From Jannaschia seohaensis (GTDB taxonomy: Bacteria > Pseudomonadota > Alphaproteobacteria > Rhodobacterales > Rhodobacteraceae), in contig NZ_UETC01000001.1 in assembly GCF_900116765.1 (NCBI RefSeq), forward strand, positions 496,001 to 560,000: a stretch of DNA of 64,000 nt, given 5' to 3'. Positions 53,795 through 62,892 of the stretch are shown here, in pieces. The notes below the pieces were generated by a model that saw only the letters and a list, made by a program, of their open reading frames with translations, did no database searches and was not told where the DNA came from. Within the stretch, counting starts at the first letter, position 1. Every line of letters begins with the position of its first letter. Both the position numbers and the translations under genes were made by a program.

Positions 53795-56700
53795 ATGTCC
53801 AATCTTGTGATTGCCGGCGTGATCGACGGCCCGCTCACGGGTGGCACGCCGAAAGCGATTCAGCTGTTTGCCAAGGCGGATATCGCCGATCTGTCGATCT
53901 ACGCGCTCGGCTCTCCCAATAACGGGGCGGCGGGCGGCACGGTCGAGCTCACCTTCCCAGCCGGTCCGGTCGCGGCGGGCACGACGCTCTACGTCGCTTC
54001 CGAGGCACCGCAGTTCGAAGCCTATTTCGGCTTCGCGCCCGACGCGACCGGCGGGGTCGCGTCCATCAACGGGGACGACGCCATCGAGCTGTTCGAGAAT
54101 GGCGCGGTTGTCGACGTGTTCGGCGCGGTGGGCACGGACGGCACCGGGGAGCCCTGGGAATACACCGACGGCTGGGCCTATCGCGACCCGGGGGCCGCGC
54201 CTTCCGTCACCTTCGATCCCGCGGATTGGACCTTCAGCGGCGTCGACGCGCTGGACGGCGCGACGACCAATGCCGGCTCCGCCGCGCCCTTTCCGATGCC
54301 CGGCGGCGAGGAAGGGCCGGCCGTCGCGATCAACGAATACCGCATCTCCTCCTTGGGGGGCGCCGCGGCGGACTTCGTCGAGCTCCTGACCGCGCCGGGC
54401 GCCTCGCTCGACGGCTTGACGCTGCTCGCCATCTCGGGCGAGTTCGCTCCCGGTCAGATCGACCGCGCCATCGACCTGTCGGGCGCCGTTGCGGACGATG
54501 CGGGCTTCGTGCTGATCACCGACGACACCAATGCGGCGCTGGAGGCGGGCGACGTCGCCGTGCCGGGCTTCGGCCTCTTCGGCTCGCCTCAGACCTTCCT
54601 CGTCGTCGAGGGCTTTACCGGCGCGCAGGGGGACGACCTCGACACCAATAACGACGGCACGCTCGACACGGTCCCCTGGGACGCGGTTGTGGCCGAGGTG
54701 TCCGGCGTCGACGGGGATAGCACCCCCGACTTCAGCTATTCCGACACGATCGTCGCGGCCGATGGCCCCTTCTCGGCCGCGGGCGCGGCGCGGATCCCCG
54801 ACGGCACCGGTGAGTTCACCGCGCTGGCTTTCGGCGACCCGTCGGCCGACACGCCCGGCTCGACCAATACGCCCGAAGAGCCCACCCTCCGCGTCACCAT
54901 CATGGAGATCCAGGGCGCGGGCCATGTCTCGGGCCTGGTTTCGGCCACGCCGCTTGATCCGACGACGGGCGACGGCGCCGGTCCCCGGGTGCTGACGTCG
55001 GGCATCGTGACCGCGGTCGACAGCAACGGCTTCTATCTGCAAGACGCCGAGGGAGACGGCGACATCGCCACCTCCGACGCGATCTTCGTCTTCACAGGCG
55101 GCGCGCCGGGTGTCGCCATAGGCGACGCGCTTGATGTCGAAGGCACCGTGTCGGAGTTCTATCCGGGCGGCGCGGGCACCGGGAACCTCTCGACCACGCA
55201 GCTTGGCGGCAATCCCGAGATCACCGTTCTCTCCAGCGGCAACGTCCTGCCCGCCGCCGTGATCCTGGGCGCGGAGGGCCGCCCGGTCCCGGTCGACGAC
55301 ATCGACGGCGACGCCTTCACCTCCTTCGACCCGGAGACCGACGGCATCGACTACTGGGAGAGTCTGGAAGGGATGCTGGTCACCGTGCCGGATCCGGTCG
55401 CCGTCTCGGGCACCAACCGCTTCGGCGAGGTCTTCACCGTCGCCGATGGCGGCGCGGGGGCGACCGGCCTGTCGGAGCGGGGCACGCTCAACATCTCGCC
55501 CGACGATTTCAATCCCGAGAAGATCCAGATCGACTGGGATTTCGGCATCGACCCGGTGGACGTGAACGTGGGCGCCAGCTTTGCCGACATCACTGGCGTG
55601 GTCACCTACAATTTCGGGAATTTCGAGGTGGCCCCGCTGGAGCAGGTCACCGTGGTCGCGGACTCGACCCTGACCCCCGAGGTGACCCAGCTTGCCGCCG
55701 GCGAGAACCAGCTGACGGTCGCGTCCTACAACGTGCTGAACCTCGATCCGGTTGTAGAGGTGCAGGGGAACACCGCTGGCGGCCAGTCCCGCAACGTTGA
55801 CGACGATATCGGCGACGGCCGCTTCGCCGCCATCGCCGAGCAGATCGTCGGGAATCTCGCCACGCCAGACATCCTCGGTCTGCAAGAGATCCAGGACAAT
55901 ACCGGCGGAGAGATCGATGACGGTGTGGTTTCGGCCTCGCTCACCTTCGAGACGCTGATCGCCGCCATCGACCTGGCCGATGACGGAGAGGCCAACGGCA
56001 GCTCCACCTACGCCTATATCGACAACACCTTCATCGCCGATCAGGCCTCGGGCGGACAGCCGGGCGGGAACATCCGCACCGGCTTCCTCTACAACACGGA
56101 GCGCGTGTCGCTGGTCGAGGGGTCGGTGCAGACCATCTCCGGCCAGGGCGCGGGCGAGGCCTTCGAGGGCGCGCGCCTGCCGCTGGTGGCGAGCTTCGCC
56201 TTCAACGGCGAGGAGGTCACGGTGGTGAACAACCACTTCTCCTCCAAGGGGGGCAGCGCCCCGATCCTGGGGGTGGAGCAGGACTTCGCCGCCCGTCAGG
56301 AGGATGTCACCGTCAACGGCTCTCTCGATGAGCGGCAGCTTCAGTCCGAGGCGGTCGCGGGCTTCGTCGCGGACGCGCTGGAGGCCGATGCGGAGGCCAA
56401 TCTCGTGGTTCTGGGCGACTTCAACGAGTTCGAATTCGTCTCGCCGCTCATCGGGTTGGAGGCGGCGGGCCTCACCAACCTGACCAACATCTTGCCGGAA
56501 AACGAGCGTTACACGTTCGAGTTCCAGGGCAATTCCCAGAGCCTGGATCACATCCTCGTCTCCGACGCGCTGCTGGGCGGCGCGCAGTTCGAAGCCGTCC
56601 ATGTCAACGCGGAATTCGCCGAGACCCCGGGCCGCGCAAGCGATCACGATCCGCTGCTCGCTCAGCTGACCGTAGGCGAGACCGGCCCCGCGACGGTCGA

Positions 56701-57247
56701 GCTTGCCATCGCGCTGGAGAGCCGCGGGCGCTTCCGCAGCGAGGTGATCGAGACGATCGACGGTGAAGTGGTCGATACCGACAAGCTGCCGCTGGCGCGC
56801 AAGGTGCAGAACTTCAACGATGTCGATATCGCGATGAAGGCGTTCGGCCCCGGCGCGCCGGGCCTGTCGCGGGTCGTGTTCCTCGATGGCGAGATGGGGG
56901 TCTACAACAAGCGCGAGGACGATCTCGTGCCGGGCGAGGCCGATGTCGTCGATGGGGGCGAGGCGCTGGGCTTCCGTGCCAAGGGCGACACCTTCGGCGA
57001 TGCGGTCGAGGTCGAGTTCGACTTCGCCTTTGTCGGCGGGGCCGGTGAGGTGGAGGTCGAATTCTTCGACGGCCGCACCCTGCTCGATACGCGGAGCTAT
57101 GAGATCGAGAACGGGCTGGTGAACGCCGGTCTGGACGGGGACACGTTCGATGCGGTGCGGATCTCGGCGGGCGAAGACACCGCCTTCAGCCTCGACGGGA
57201 TCAGCTTTGAGCGGCTGCTGCTCGTGGACGACACGCCCTTCGTCTGA
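53795..57247 (+). CDS. ExeM/NucH-type extracellular endonuclease/exonuclease/phosphatase protein
   Basis: 1150 residues. Two lamin-tail-like beta domains come first (about 1-150 and 175-355), then an OB-like domain (about 364-620), then the endonuclease-exonuclease-phosphatase domain (about 640-955) with VASYNVLNL, GLQEIQDN, NHFSSKGG, GDFNEFEF, LDHILVSD and SDHDPLLA, and a C-terminal beta domain. This matches secreted DNases of the ExeM family used for extracellular DNA and biofilms. There is no signal peptide, so export is unusual or by a type I route. A strong terminator follows. Confidence 0.88.
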   Translation: MSNLVIAGVIDGPLTGGTPKAIQLFAKADIADLSIYALGSPNNGAAGGTVELTFPAGPVAAGTTLYVASEAPQFEAYFGFAPDATGGVASINGDDAIELFENGAVVDVFGAVGTDGTGEPWEYTDGWAYRDPGAAPSVTFDPADWTFSGVDALDGATTNAGSAAPFPMPGGEEGPAVAINEYRISSLGGAAADFVELLTAPGASLDGLTLLAISGEFAPGQIDRAIDLSGAVADDAGFVLITDDTNAALEAGDVAVPGFGLFGSPQTFLVVEGFTGAQGDDLDTNNDGTLDTVPWDAVVAEVSGVDGDSTPDFSYSDTIVAADGPFSAAGAARIPDGTGEFTALAFGDPSADTPGSTNTPEEPTLRVTIMEIQGAGHVSGLVSATPLDPTTGDGAGPRVLTSGIVTAVDSNGFYLQDAEGDGDIATSDAIFVFTGGAPGVAIGDALDVEGTVSEFYPGGAGTGNLSTTQLGGNPEITVLSSGNVLPAAVILGAEGRPVPVDDIDGDAFTSFDPETDGIDYWESLEGMLVTVPDPVAVSGTNRFGEVFTVADGGAGATGLSERGTLNISPDDFNPEKIQIDWDFGIDPVDVNVGASFADITGVVTYNFGNFEVAPLEQVTVVADSTLTPEVTQLAAGENQLTVASYNVLNLDPVVEVQGNTAGGQSRNVDDDIGDGRFAAIAEQIVGNLATPDILGLQEIQDNTGGEIDDGVVSASLTFETLIAAIDLADDGEANGSSTYAYIDNTFIADQASGGQPGGNIRTGFLYNTERVSLVEGSVQTISGQGAGEAFEGARLPLVASFAFNGEEVTVVNNHFSSKGGSAPILGVEQDFAARQEDVTVNGSLDERQLQSEAVAGFVADALEADAEANLVVLGDFNEFEFVSPLIGLEAAGLTNLTNILPENERYTFEFQGNSQSLDHILVSDALLGGAQFEAVHVNAEFAETPGRASDHDPLLAQLTVGETGPATVELAIALESRGRFRSEVIETIDGEVVDTDKLPLARKVQNFNDVDIAMKAFGPGAPGLSRVVFLDGEMGVYNKREDDLVPGEADVVDGGEALGFRAKGDTFGDAVEVEFDFAFVGGAGEVEVEFFDGRTLLDTRSYEIENGLVNAGLDGDTFDAVRISAGEDTAFSLDGISFERLLLVDDTPFV

Positions 57248-57270
57248 CGCGTCGAGAGCATGCGACAACG

Positions 57271-57310
57271 GGCCCGCCCTCTTCTCCGTTCGGGGAGAGG
57301 GCGGGCTTTT
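57271..57310 (+). terminator. Rho-independent terminator after the ExeM-type gene
   Basis: GCCCGCCCTCT (57272-57282) pairs with AGAGGGCGGGC (57296-57306), with further pairs inside, followed by TTTT. Confidence 0.92.
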
Positions 57311-57545
57311 CGCTGTTCCGTTTCCTTGCGATGCGCTCCGAGCGCGCGCGCCGTTTCCGTCAGGGCGGCCGCCAAGTGCTCAAGCGAGAGACGCCGAGGC
57401 CGCCCAGCATCTCGCCGGTCGGACCGCCGGGCGCGGGGGGCTCAGGGCGCTTGGGCGAAGACAGGCGGCTCCGCGCCTGTCACTGTATGATCCGCTCCGG
57501 GTCCGACGCGGTGACGGCGGCCGGCCCCAGCCTATCTGACATCCC

Positions 57546-58997
57546 ATGCGCTTTCTCACCATCCTCGCTCTGATCGTCTCCCTCGCCTCGCTTGCCCTGT
57601 TGGAACGGGAGCGGGCGGGGCTTTCGGTCGAACGGGTCGCGGTGGGCGACATGCCGGTGACGCTCTGGCGGCCCGAGCGGGCGGCACCGGCGGGCCTCGT
57701 GGTCGTGGCCCATGGCTATGCGGGCTCGCGCCAGATGATGCGGGCTTTCGCTGTGACGCTCGCGCGGTCCGGCCTGGCGGTGGCGGCGCTGGACCTGCCG
57801 GGCCACGGGCGCCATCCCCGGCCGATGACCGGCGACGTGACCCGGCTGGACGGGGCGACCGCGATGCTGACCCGCGAGGTCGTGGCGGCTACCCGGGCGC
57901 TGCGGGAGGCCGATGGGTTCGGCCCCGGCCTCGCACTGCTGGGCCACTCGATGGCGACCGATATCGTGGTGCGGGCGGCCGAGGCGCTGCCGGTGGACGC
58001 GGTCGTCGCCGTCTCGATGTATTCCGAGGCAGTGACCGCCGAGACCCCCGCCCGCCTGCTGATCCTGTCGGGCGCGCGCGAGGGGCGGCTGCGCGCGGTG
58101 GCGCTGGATGCTGTGCGGATGGTCGGCCCGGACGCGGAGGAGCGCGAGACGGCGACGGCTCCCGGCGTGATCCGCCGCGCCGTGGCGGCGCCGATGGTCG
58201 GCCATGTCGGCGTGCTTTATGCGCCGGTCGCGCTAATCGAGGCGCGGGACTGGATCCTCGGGGCGATGGATGGCGGCAGACCGGGCGCGCCGCCATTGAC
58301 CGCGCTCTGGCTGCTGGGGCTGCTGGGCGGCCTCCTGGCGCTTGCGCGGCCGCTGGCGGAACTGGCAGGGCCCCGGAACCCCGCGCCCGACCCGCTGCCT
58401 CGCCGCACCGCCTGGACGGCGCTGCTGATCCCGATCTTCCCCGCGACGCTGGCCGCCGCGCTGGTCCCCGATCTGGGCGGACGGCTGGCCATCGCGCCCT
58501 TGGCCGCGTTCTTCGCCGTCTGGGGCGGGGTGCAGGGCGCGTGGCTCTGGCGCGCCGGCGCCCGCCTCCCGTCCCTCCGTCCGCTGGCGATGGCGGTGCT
58601 GGCGGGCTGGGCCTTCGGCCTCTTCGCCCTGGCGCTGGATCGCTATGGCGCGGCGTTCTCGCCGCTGACGGAGCTGCGGTTCACCCCGTTTCTGGCGCTT
58701 CTGCCGGGCGCTCTGATTTTCACCTACGCGGACGCGCTGCTCACGCAGGGAGCGGGCTGGGGCCTCCGTATCGCGGCCCGCCTCCTGCCGCTGGCCGCGC
58801 TGCTGGCCGCGATGCTGCTCACCCCGCTGCTCGGCATCGCGTTCACGGTCCTGCCGGTCCTACTGCTGTTCTGGCTGGTCTTCGGCGCCGCCGCCCGCTG
58901 GATGGCCGCCCGCGCCGGAACCGGCAGCACGGCGCCGGTCCTGGGCGTCATGCTGGCTTGGGCCATCGCGGCCAGCACGCCGATGATCGCGGGATAG
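57546..58997 (+). CDS. Membrane-anchored alpha/beta hydrolase
   Basis: 483 residues: an N-terminal membrane anchor (residues 2-19), an alpha/beta-hydrolase domain (about 45-235) with VVAHGYAGS (oxyanion loop), the nucleophile in GHSMA and a late His in GHVGVLY, then about seven hydrophobic helices in the C-terminal half. The fusion of a hydrolase to a multi-pass membrane domain is less common than stand-alone hydrolases. The substrate is unknown. Confidence 0.8.
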   Translation: MRFLTILALIVSLASLALLERERAGLSVERVAVGDMPVTLWRPERAAPAGLVVVAHGYAGSRQMMRAFAVTLARSGLAVAALDLPGHGRHPRPMTGDVTRLDGATAMLTREVVAATRALREADGFGPGLALLGHSMATDIVVRAAEALPVDAVVAVSMYSEAVTAETPARLLILSGAREGRLRAVALDAVRMVGPDAEERETATAPGVIRRAVAAPMVGHVGVLYAPVALIEARDWILGAMDGGRPGAPPLTALWLLGLLGGLLALARPLAELAGPRNPAPDPLPRRTAWTALLIPIFPATLAAALVPDLGGRLAIAPLAAFFAVWGGVQGAWLWRAGARLPSLRPLAMAVLAGWAFGLFALALDRYGAAFSPLTELRFTPFLALLPGALIFTYADALLTQGAGWGLRIAARLLPLAALLAAMLLTPLLGIAFTVLPVLLLFWLVFGAAARWMAARAGTGSTAPVLGVMLAWAIAASTPMIAG

Positions 58998-59096
58998 GCG
59001 CGTTCGAGATCCTATCGGGCCCGGCCGCGCGCCGGTTCGAGCCATGCGTTCGGAGCGGCGTTCGACACGGATAGGGAGGCGCGGGGCGGATGACGG

Positions 59097-59158
59097 CTGG
59101 GGGCTCTGCCCCCGCGCGCAAGCGCGCTCCCCCGAGGTATTTCCGGCAAGATGAGGGG
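59097..59158 (+). repeat. Intergenic stem-loop repeat, copy G (GAGGTATTTCCGG subtype)
   Basis: GGGGGCTCTGCCCCC, a second stem GCGCGC/GCGCGC around AA, then TCCCCCGAGGTATTTCCGGC and AAGATGAGGGG. It lies between two convergent genes, 57 bp from the stop of the enolase-superfamily gene. Confidence 0.85.
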
Positions 59159-59215
59159 AGAGGCCGTCGCGCCGGAGGGATCGGTCCTCGCGGGCGGGTT
59201 TCTTCTCCGGTCGTC

Positions 59216-60322
59216 CTATGGCGTCTCGCTGTGCCGCAGCAGGTCGGCCTCGGCCAGCTTGACCCAGTCGAAGACCACGCCGGTCCCCGGCTCGTCCGGC
59301 GCTGTGGCGCGCCCGTCGGCCATCTCCAGCGGCCGGGTCGTGTAGGCGTCGATGGGAAAGGAATGGACCTCGATCCAGCCATCGCCGGCACAGCCCGCGA
59401 TCAGGCTGACATGGAGTTCCTGCATCCCGTGGCTGCACAGCGTGACCCCGTGACGCCGCGCCCGTTCCGCCACCTTGAGGAACCCCGTGACGCCCCCGCA
59501 ATTGGAGGCGTCCGGCTGGACGAAGGACAGGTGCGCGCGGGCGAAGGCGTGATCGAACTCCTCGACGATATGGAGGTTCTCGCCCATGGCGACCGGGATG
59601 CCTCCCTCGGCGGCCACCCCTGCATAGCCGTCATAGTCGTCGGGGATGATCGGTTCCTCGAACCAGAGGATGTCGTGGGGGGCGAAAGCCTGGGCGGCGA
59701 CGATGGCCTGTTCGACCTCCATCGAATAGTTGGCGTCGACCATGAAGGGCAGGTCCGGCCCAATCAGATCGCGCACGGCGGCGACGCGCGCGACATCCTC
59801 GGCCAGGGGCAGGCCGACCTTGATCTTCACCCCGCCCGCGCCCCGGGCGAGATAGCCGCGCACGCTGTCGAGGAGTTTCGGCAGGTCGAAGCCCAGGTCG
59901 ATCCCGCCGCAATAGGCCCGGCATGACCTGTCCGCCCCGCCCGCCATCGCGCGCAGCGACTGCCCCTCGCGCCGTCCGCGTGCGTCCCATAGCGCGATGT
60001 CCACCGCCGAGATCGCAAAGGAGGCGATGCCGCCGCGCCCGACATAATGGACGTGCCAGAGCATCTCCTCGAAGAGCGCCTCCACCGCGCCGCCGTCCCG
60101 GCCCAGGAGGAAGGGCGCGAGATCGTGCTCGATCATCGCCAGGATCGCATGGCCGCCCTTGCCGCCAGTATAAGAGTAGCCCGTTCCCTCGGACCCGTCA
60201 TCCAGGCCGATGGTGCAGGTGATCAGTTCGAATTGGTGGTGGTCGCCGTGTTTGGCATCCACCAGCACCTCGGCCAGGGGCACATGAAAGAGCCGTGGGG
60301 CGACCGAGACGATGCGGGGCAT
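59216..60322 (-). CDS. Mandelate racemase/muconate-lactonizing-type enolase superfamily enzyme
   Basis: 368 residues. K-x-K is VKIKVG, the metal ligands are in VDANYS, WFEEP and MGENL, and the second catalytic base region is CSHGMQELH. This set marks an acid-sugar dehydratase or racemase of the mandelate racemase subgroup. The ATG at 60322 has AAAGGA six bases upstream. The specific acid sugar is unknown. It stands alone between a repeat element and an RTX gene. Confidence 0.88.
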   Translation of the reverse strand: MPRIVSVAPRLFHVPLAEVLVDAKHGDHHQFELITCTIGLDDGSEGTGYSYTGGKGGHAILAMIEHDLAPFLLGRDGGAVEALFEEMLWHVHYVGRGGIASFAISAVDIALWDARGRREGQSLRAMAGGADRSCRAYCGGIDLGFDLPKLLDSVRGYLARGAGGVKIKVGLPLAEDVARVAAVRDLIGPDLPFMVDANYSMEVEQAIVAAQAFAPHDILWFEEPIIPDDYDGYAGVAAEGGIPVAMGENLHIVEEFDHAFARAHLSFVQPDASNCGGVTGFLKVAERARRHGVTLCSHGMQELHVSLIAGCAGDGWIEVHSFPIDAYTTRPLEMADGRATAPDEPGTGVVFDWVKLAEADLLRHSETP

Positions 60323-60356
60323 AGGCGTCCTTTCGGGACGGACGGGCTTGAGGCGC

Positions 60357-60390
60357 GCGCCCCGCCTCTGATCGTTTCGGGGCGGGGCGC
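60357..60390 (-). terminator. Terminator-like hairpin after the second RTX gene
   Basis: GCGCCCCGCC (60357-60366) pairs with GGCGGGGCGC (60381-60390), 13 bp after the RTX stop on the minus strand. No T-run. Confidence 0.45.
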
Positions 60391-60403
60391 GGCTTTGCAA
60401 GGG

Positions 60404-62377
60404 TCAGAACAGCAGGATGTCGTCCAGCCCGATCCGGGCGCCGCCCTCCAGCGTCGCGACCACCTCCCGGCTGCCATCGCCGTCGATGTCGAGCGCCAAC
60501 TCGCCGCTGCGGAAGTTGTAGGAGACCGAGCCGGAATCGCGCAGCGTGCGGAAGTCGTCCACCGTCAACGCGCGGATATCGATCCCGCTCGCGCCCAGCC
60601 CGACCATCTGGTCGTCGATGGCCAGCCGATCGGCGCCCACGCCCCAATCCGTCACCAGGATGTCGGGGTCCGTTCCGCGCTGGTTCGTCAGCACGAAGGT
60701 GTCCGCGCCGGTGCCGCCGGTCATCGTATCCGCGCCACCGAAGCCCACGAGGATGTTGTCTCCCGAATTGCCCTCCAGGATTTCGCCCGCTTCCGAGCCG
60801 TCGAGGCGGCTGTTTGCGGACCCGATGGCCACCACCTTCTCGATCGTCGAGATCGAGACGAAATTGCCCAGGGCGCGGACTTCGTCGTAGCCCTCGTTGA
60901 AGGTCTCGATGACCAGATCGTCGTCATCGATGATATAGATGTCGTCGCCGGGGCCGCCCCGCAGCGTATCGGCCCCGGCCTCGCCTTGGAGCAAATCGTT
61001 GCCGTCCAGGCCCAACAGAAGGTCGTCGCCATCGCCGCCGCGGATCGTGTCGTTGCCGGCCTCGCCATTGACAATATCCGAGCCGATGCCGCCGGAGATG
61101 AGGTCATTGCCCTCGCCACCGAACAGCAGGTCGTTGCCTCCATCGCCGAGGACGGTATCGGCGCCGTCGTCGCCGCTCATCTCGTCGTCGCCATCTCCGC
61201 CGCGGATCGTATCGTTGCCCGCATCGCCGAAGATGGTATCGGCGCCGCCGTCGCCGAAGGCCGCGTCGTTGCCGTCTCCGCCGACGAGGGCGTCGTTCCC
61301 GGACTCGCCGCGCAGCGTGTCGTTGTCCTCCTGTCCGAAGAGCGTGTCGTTCCCGCTCCCGCCGAGGATCGAGTCCCGCCCGAAGCCGCCTTGCGCTTCG
61401 TCATCGCCCCCATCGCCGAAGAGCGTGTCGTTGCCGGTCTGTCCGAAGAGAATATCGGCATCGATGCCCCCGCGCAGCAGGTCGTCGCCTTCGGCGGCTT
61501 CGAGCCAGTCGGCTCCGGCTTCGCCGATCAGCGTATCGCGCCCATCGCCTCCGAGGAGGCTGTCATTGCCGTCGCCGCCCCGCGCGTCGTCATTGCCGGT
61601 GCCGCCCAGAATGCTGTCCTCGCCGGGCCCGCCGCGCAGCGCGTCATTGCCCGCGTTCCCGCTTAGCGTGTCATCGCCTGCCGATCCGAAGAGCGAGTCG
61701 TTGCCGCCCAGGCCGGAGACGGAATCGTCGCCGCCCAGTGCGTCGATGCGGTCTGCGCCTGCCGTGCCCTCCAACGTGTCGGGGCCTTCCGTAGGCCCCG
61801 GGGGCGGCGGCGGAGGCGGGGGCGGCGGAGGCGGGGGCGGTGGGGAGGGGGTCGTGTTCCCCGAAATCTCAATGTCCGGGATGCCCTCCAGCGAGATAGA
61901 CTGCCCCTCGGAGAAGTCGGTGCCCGACGGCACCGGGCTCAGCCCGTCCTGATTTTGGAATAGGAACAGGCTGGCCGCGTCCGCGCTGGTGAAGGTCGGC
62001 AGAGGCGCGCCGCCGATCACGGCGATGCTCTCGAATGTCGGGGTGCCGCTGAAATCGAAGAACGGGTATTCCTCGATGGAGAGGATATAGCTCGTCCCGC
62101 CGCTCCATTGCAGCTGTCCGAAATAGGTGATGACCTCGTAGCCGCTATCGACGATCTGATCGACGGTTCGGCCATCGATCACCAGTTCCTGCTCCGCCGG
62201 AAGGACCTCGATCGTCGGGAACGGGCTTTCCGGGTCAAAGCCGATGACGTTGTATGTGGCGGAGGTGACGGGCGGATCGTAGGTGAGCTCGATCGTGGTC
62301 TGCTCGATTCCGGTATAGAAATCGTTGCCAACGGTTGAACTGACCCGCTGAACGGGAATGGTATACGTCACCGACAT
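60404..62377 (-). CDS. RTX calcium-binding repeat protein with polyproline linker
   Basis: 657 residues, no signal peptide. Residues 1-178 form a beta-rich N-terminal domain of unknown type; residues 179-193 are 15 consecutive prolines; about 198-490 are some thirty RTX nonapeptides (GGDGNDTLFG type) that fold into calcium-binding parallel beta-rolls. A closing element follows ([20 protein letters not shown]...), and the chain ends GLDDILLF, as in many type I-secreted proteins. GGAGGGGG precedes the ATG at 62377. The function is likely surface or matrix related. Confidence 0.88.
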   Translation of the reverse strand: MSVTYTIPVQRVSSTVGNDFYTGIEQTTIELTYDPPVTSATYNVIGFDPESPFPTIEVLPAEQELVIDGRTVDQIVDSGYEVITYFGQLQWSGGTSYILSIEEYPFFDFSGTPTFESIAVIGGAPLPTFTSADAASLFLFQNQDGLSPVPSGTDFSEGQSISLEGIPDIEISGNTTPSPPPPPPPPPPPPPPPGPTEGPDTLEGTAGADRIDALGGDDSVSGLGGNDSLFGSAGDDTLSGNAGNDALRGGPGEDSILGGTGNDDARGGDGNDSLLGGDGRDTLIGEAGADWLEAAEGDDLLRGGIDADILFGQTGNDTLFGDGGDDEAQGGFGRDSILGGSGNDTLFGQEDNDTLRGESGNDALVGGDGNDAAFGDGGADTIFGDAGNDTIRGGDGDDEMSGDDGADTVLGDGGNDLLFGGEGNDLISGGIGSDIVNGEAGNDTIRGGDGDDLLLGLDGNDLLQGEAGADTLRGGPGDDIYIIDDDDLVIETFNEGYDEVRALGNFVSISTIEKVVAIGSANSRLDGSEAGEILEGNSGDNILVGFGGADTMTGGTGADTFVLTNQRGTDPDILVTDWGVGADRLAIDDQMVGLGASGIDIRALTVDDFRTLRDSGSVSYNFRSGELALDIDGDGSREVVATLEGGARIGLDDILLF

Positions 62378-62603
62378 TGCTGCCCCCTCCTGCTGCACTG
62401 CATGCGAATAAGGTTGCAGGTGGCGGCGAGTCGATCAACTCTGCCGAGCGCTTTTGCCCGTCGATGCGCTCCGGCTCGGCCCGTCTTATCGGGCTCTGCG
62501 ATTGAGGCGGAGATCCGGCGGCGCGCCGGGTGGCCCCGAGACCTGACGCGACAGCAATGGCTTATGCCAGAGGATCGGGCTGAGATCCGCGGGGTGGCCC
62601 TGT

Positions 62604-62635
62604 GCCGGAGGCGCGTCGGGCAATGCGCCTCCGGC
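62604..62635 (-). terminator. Hairpin downstream of the RTX remnant
   Basis: GCCGGAGGCGC (62604-62614) pairs with GCGCCTCCGGC (62625-62635), beginning 6 bp after the remnant's stop. No T-run. It is probably the surviving terminator of the lost gene. Confidence 0.45.
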
Positions 62636-62641
62636 CGTTGC

Positions 62642-62806
62642 TCAAAAGAGCAGCAGATCCTCCTGGCCGAGCCGCGCCCCGCCATCGCGGTCGATGCGCA
62701 ACTCGCCGGCGCCGCCGCTATAGCTCACGCTGCCCTCAGCCGCGGAGCGAATGCCCGTGATCCGGTGCACGGTGTCGGGCTCTGGACGGGGATACGGAGC
62801 GCTGGC
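62642..62806 (-). pseudogene. Remnant of an RTX protein C-terminus
   Basis: A 54-codon stretch open only from an upstream stop (62807-62809), with no plausible start. Its last residues, GSVSYSGGAGEL, RIDRDGGARLG and QEDLLLF, line up with the tail of the adjacent RTX protein ([17 protein letters not shown]..., [13 protein letters not shown]), with about ten residues deleted between the DG and GAR blocks. A hairpin follows the stop. It looks like the 3' end of a lost paralogue. Confidence 0.7.
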
Positions 62807-62850
62807 TCAGCCAGGGCAATCAGCGTGGCCGAGGCCAAACGGACCCCTTG

Positions 62851-62878
62851 AAAAGGGGGGCACCCAGCGATGCCCCCC
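62851..62878 (-). terminator. Rho-independent terminator after leuC
   Basis: On the minus strand GGGGGGCA pairs with TGCCCCCC (62871-62878 with 62855-62862), followed by TTTTC. Confidence 0.9.
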
Positions 62879-62892
62879 GTGAGGTCTGCGCG

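Noticed and set aside
53723-57268. A 1181-codon open frame on the minus strand across the ExeM-type gene
   Set aside because: It mirrors a gene with clear nuclease motifs on the plus strand; its product is Arg/Asp/Val-rich with no domain. GC-rich third positions keep the antisense frame open.
60939-61952. Ser/Pro-rich plus-strand frame and periodic 27-bp units in this region
   Set aside because: The periodicity is that of RTX nonapeptide codons on the minus strand. It is not a CRISPR array or satellite: there are no constant repeats with unique spacers.
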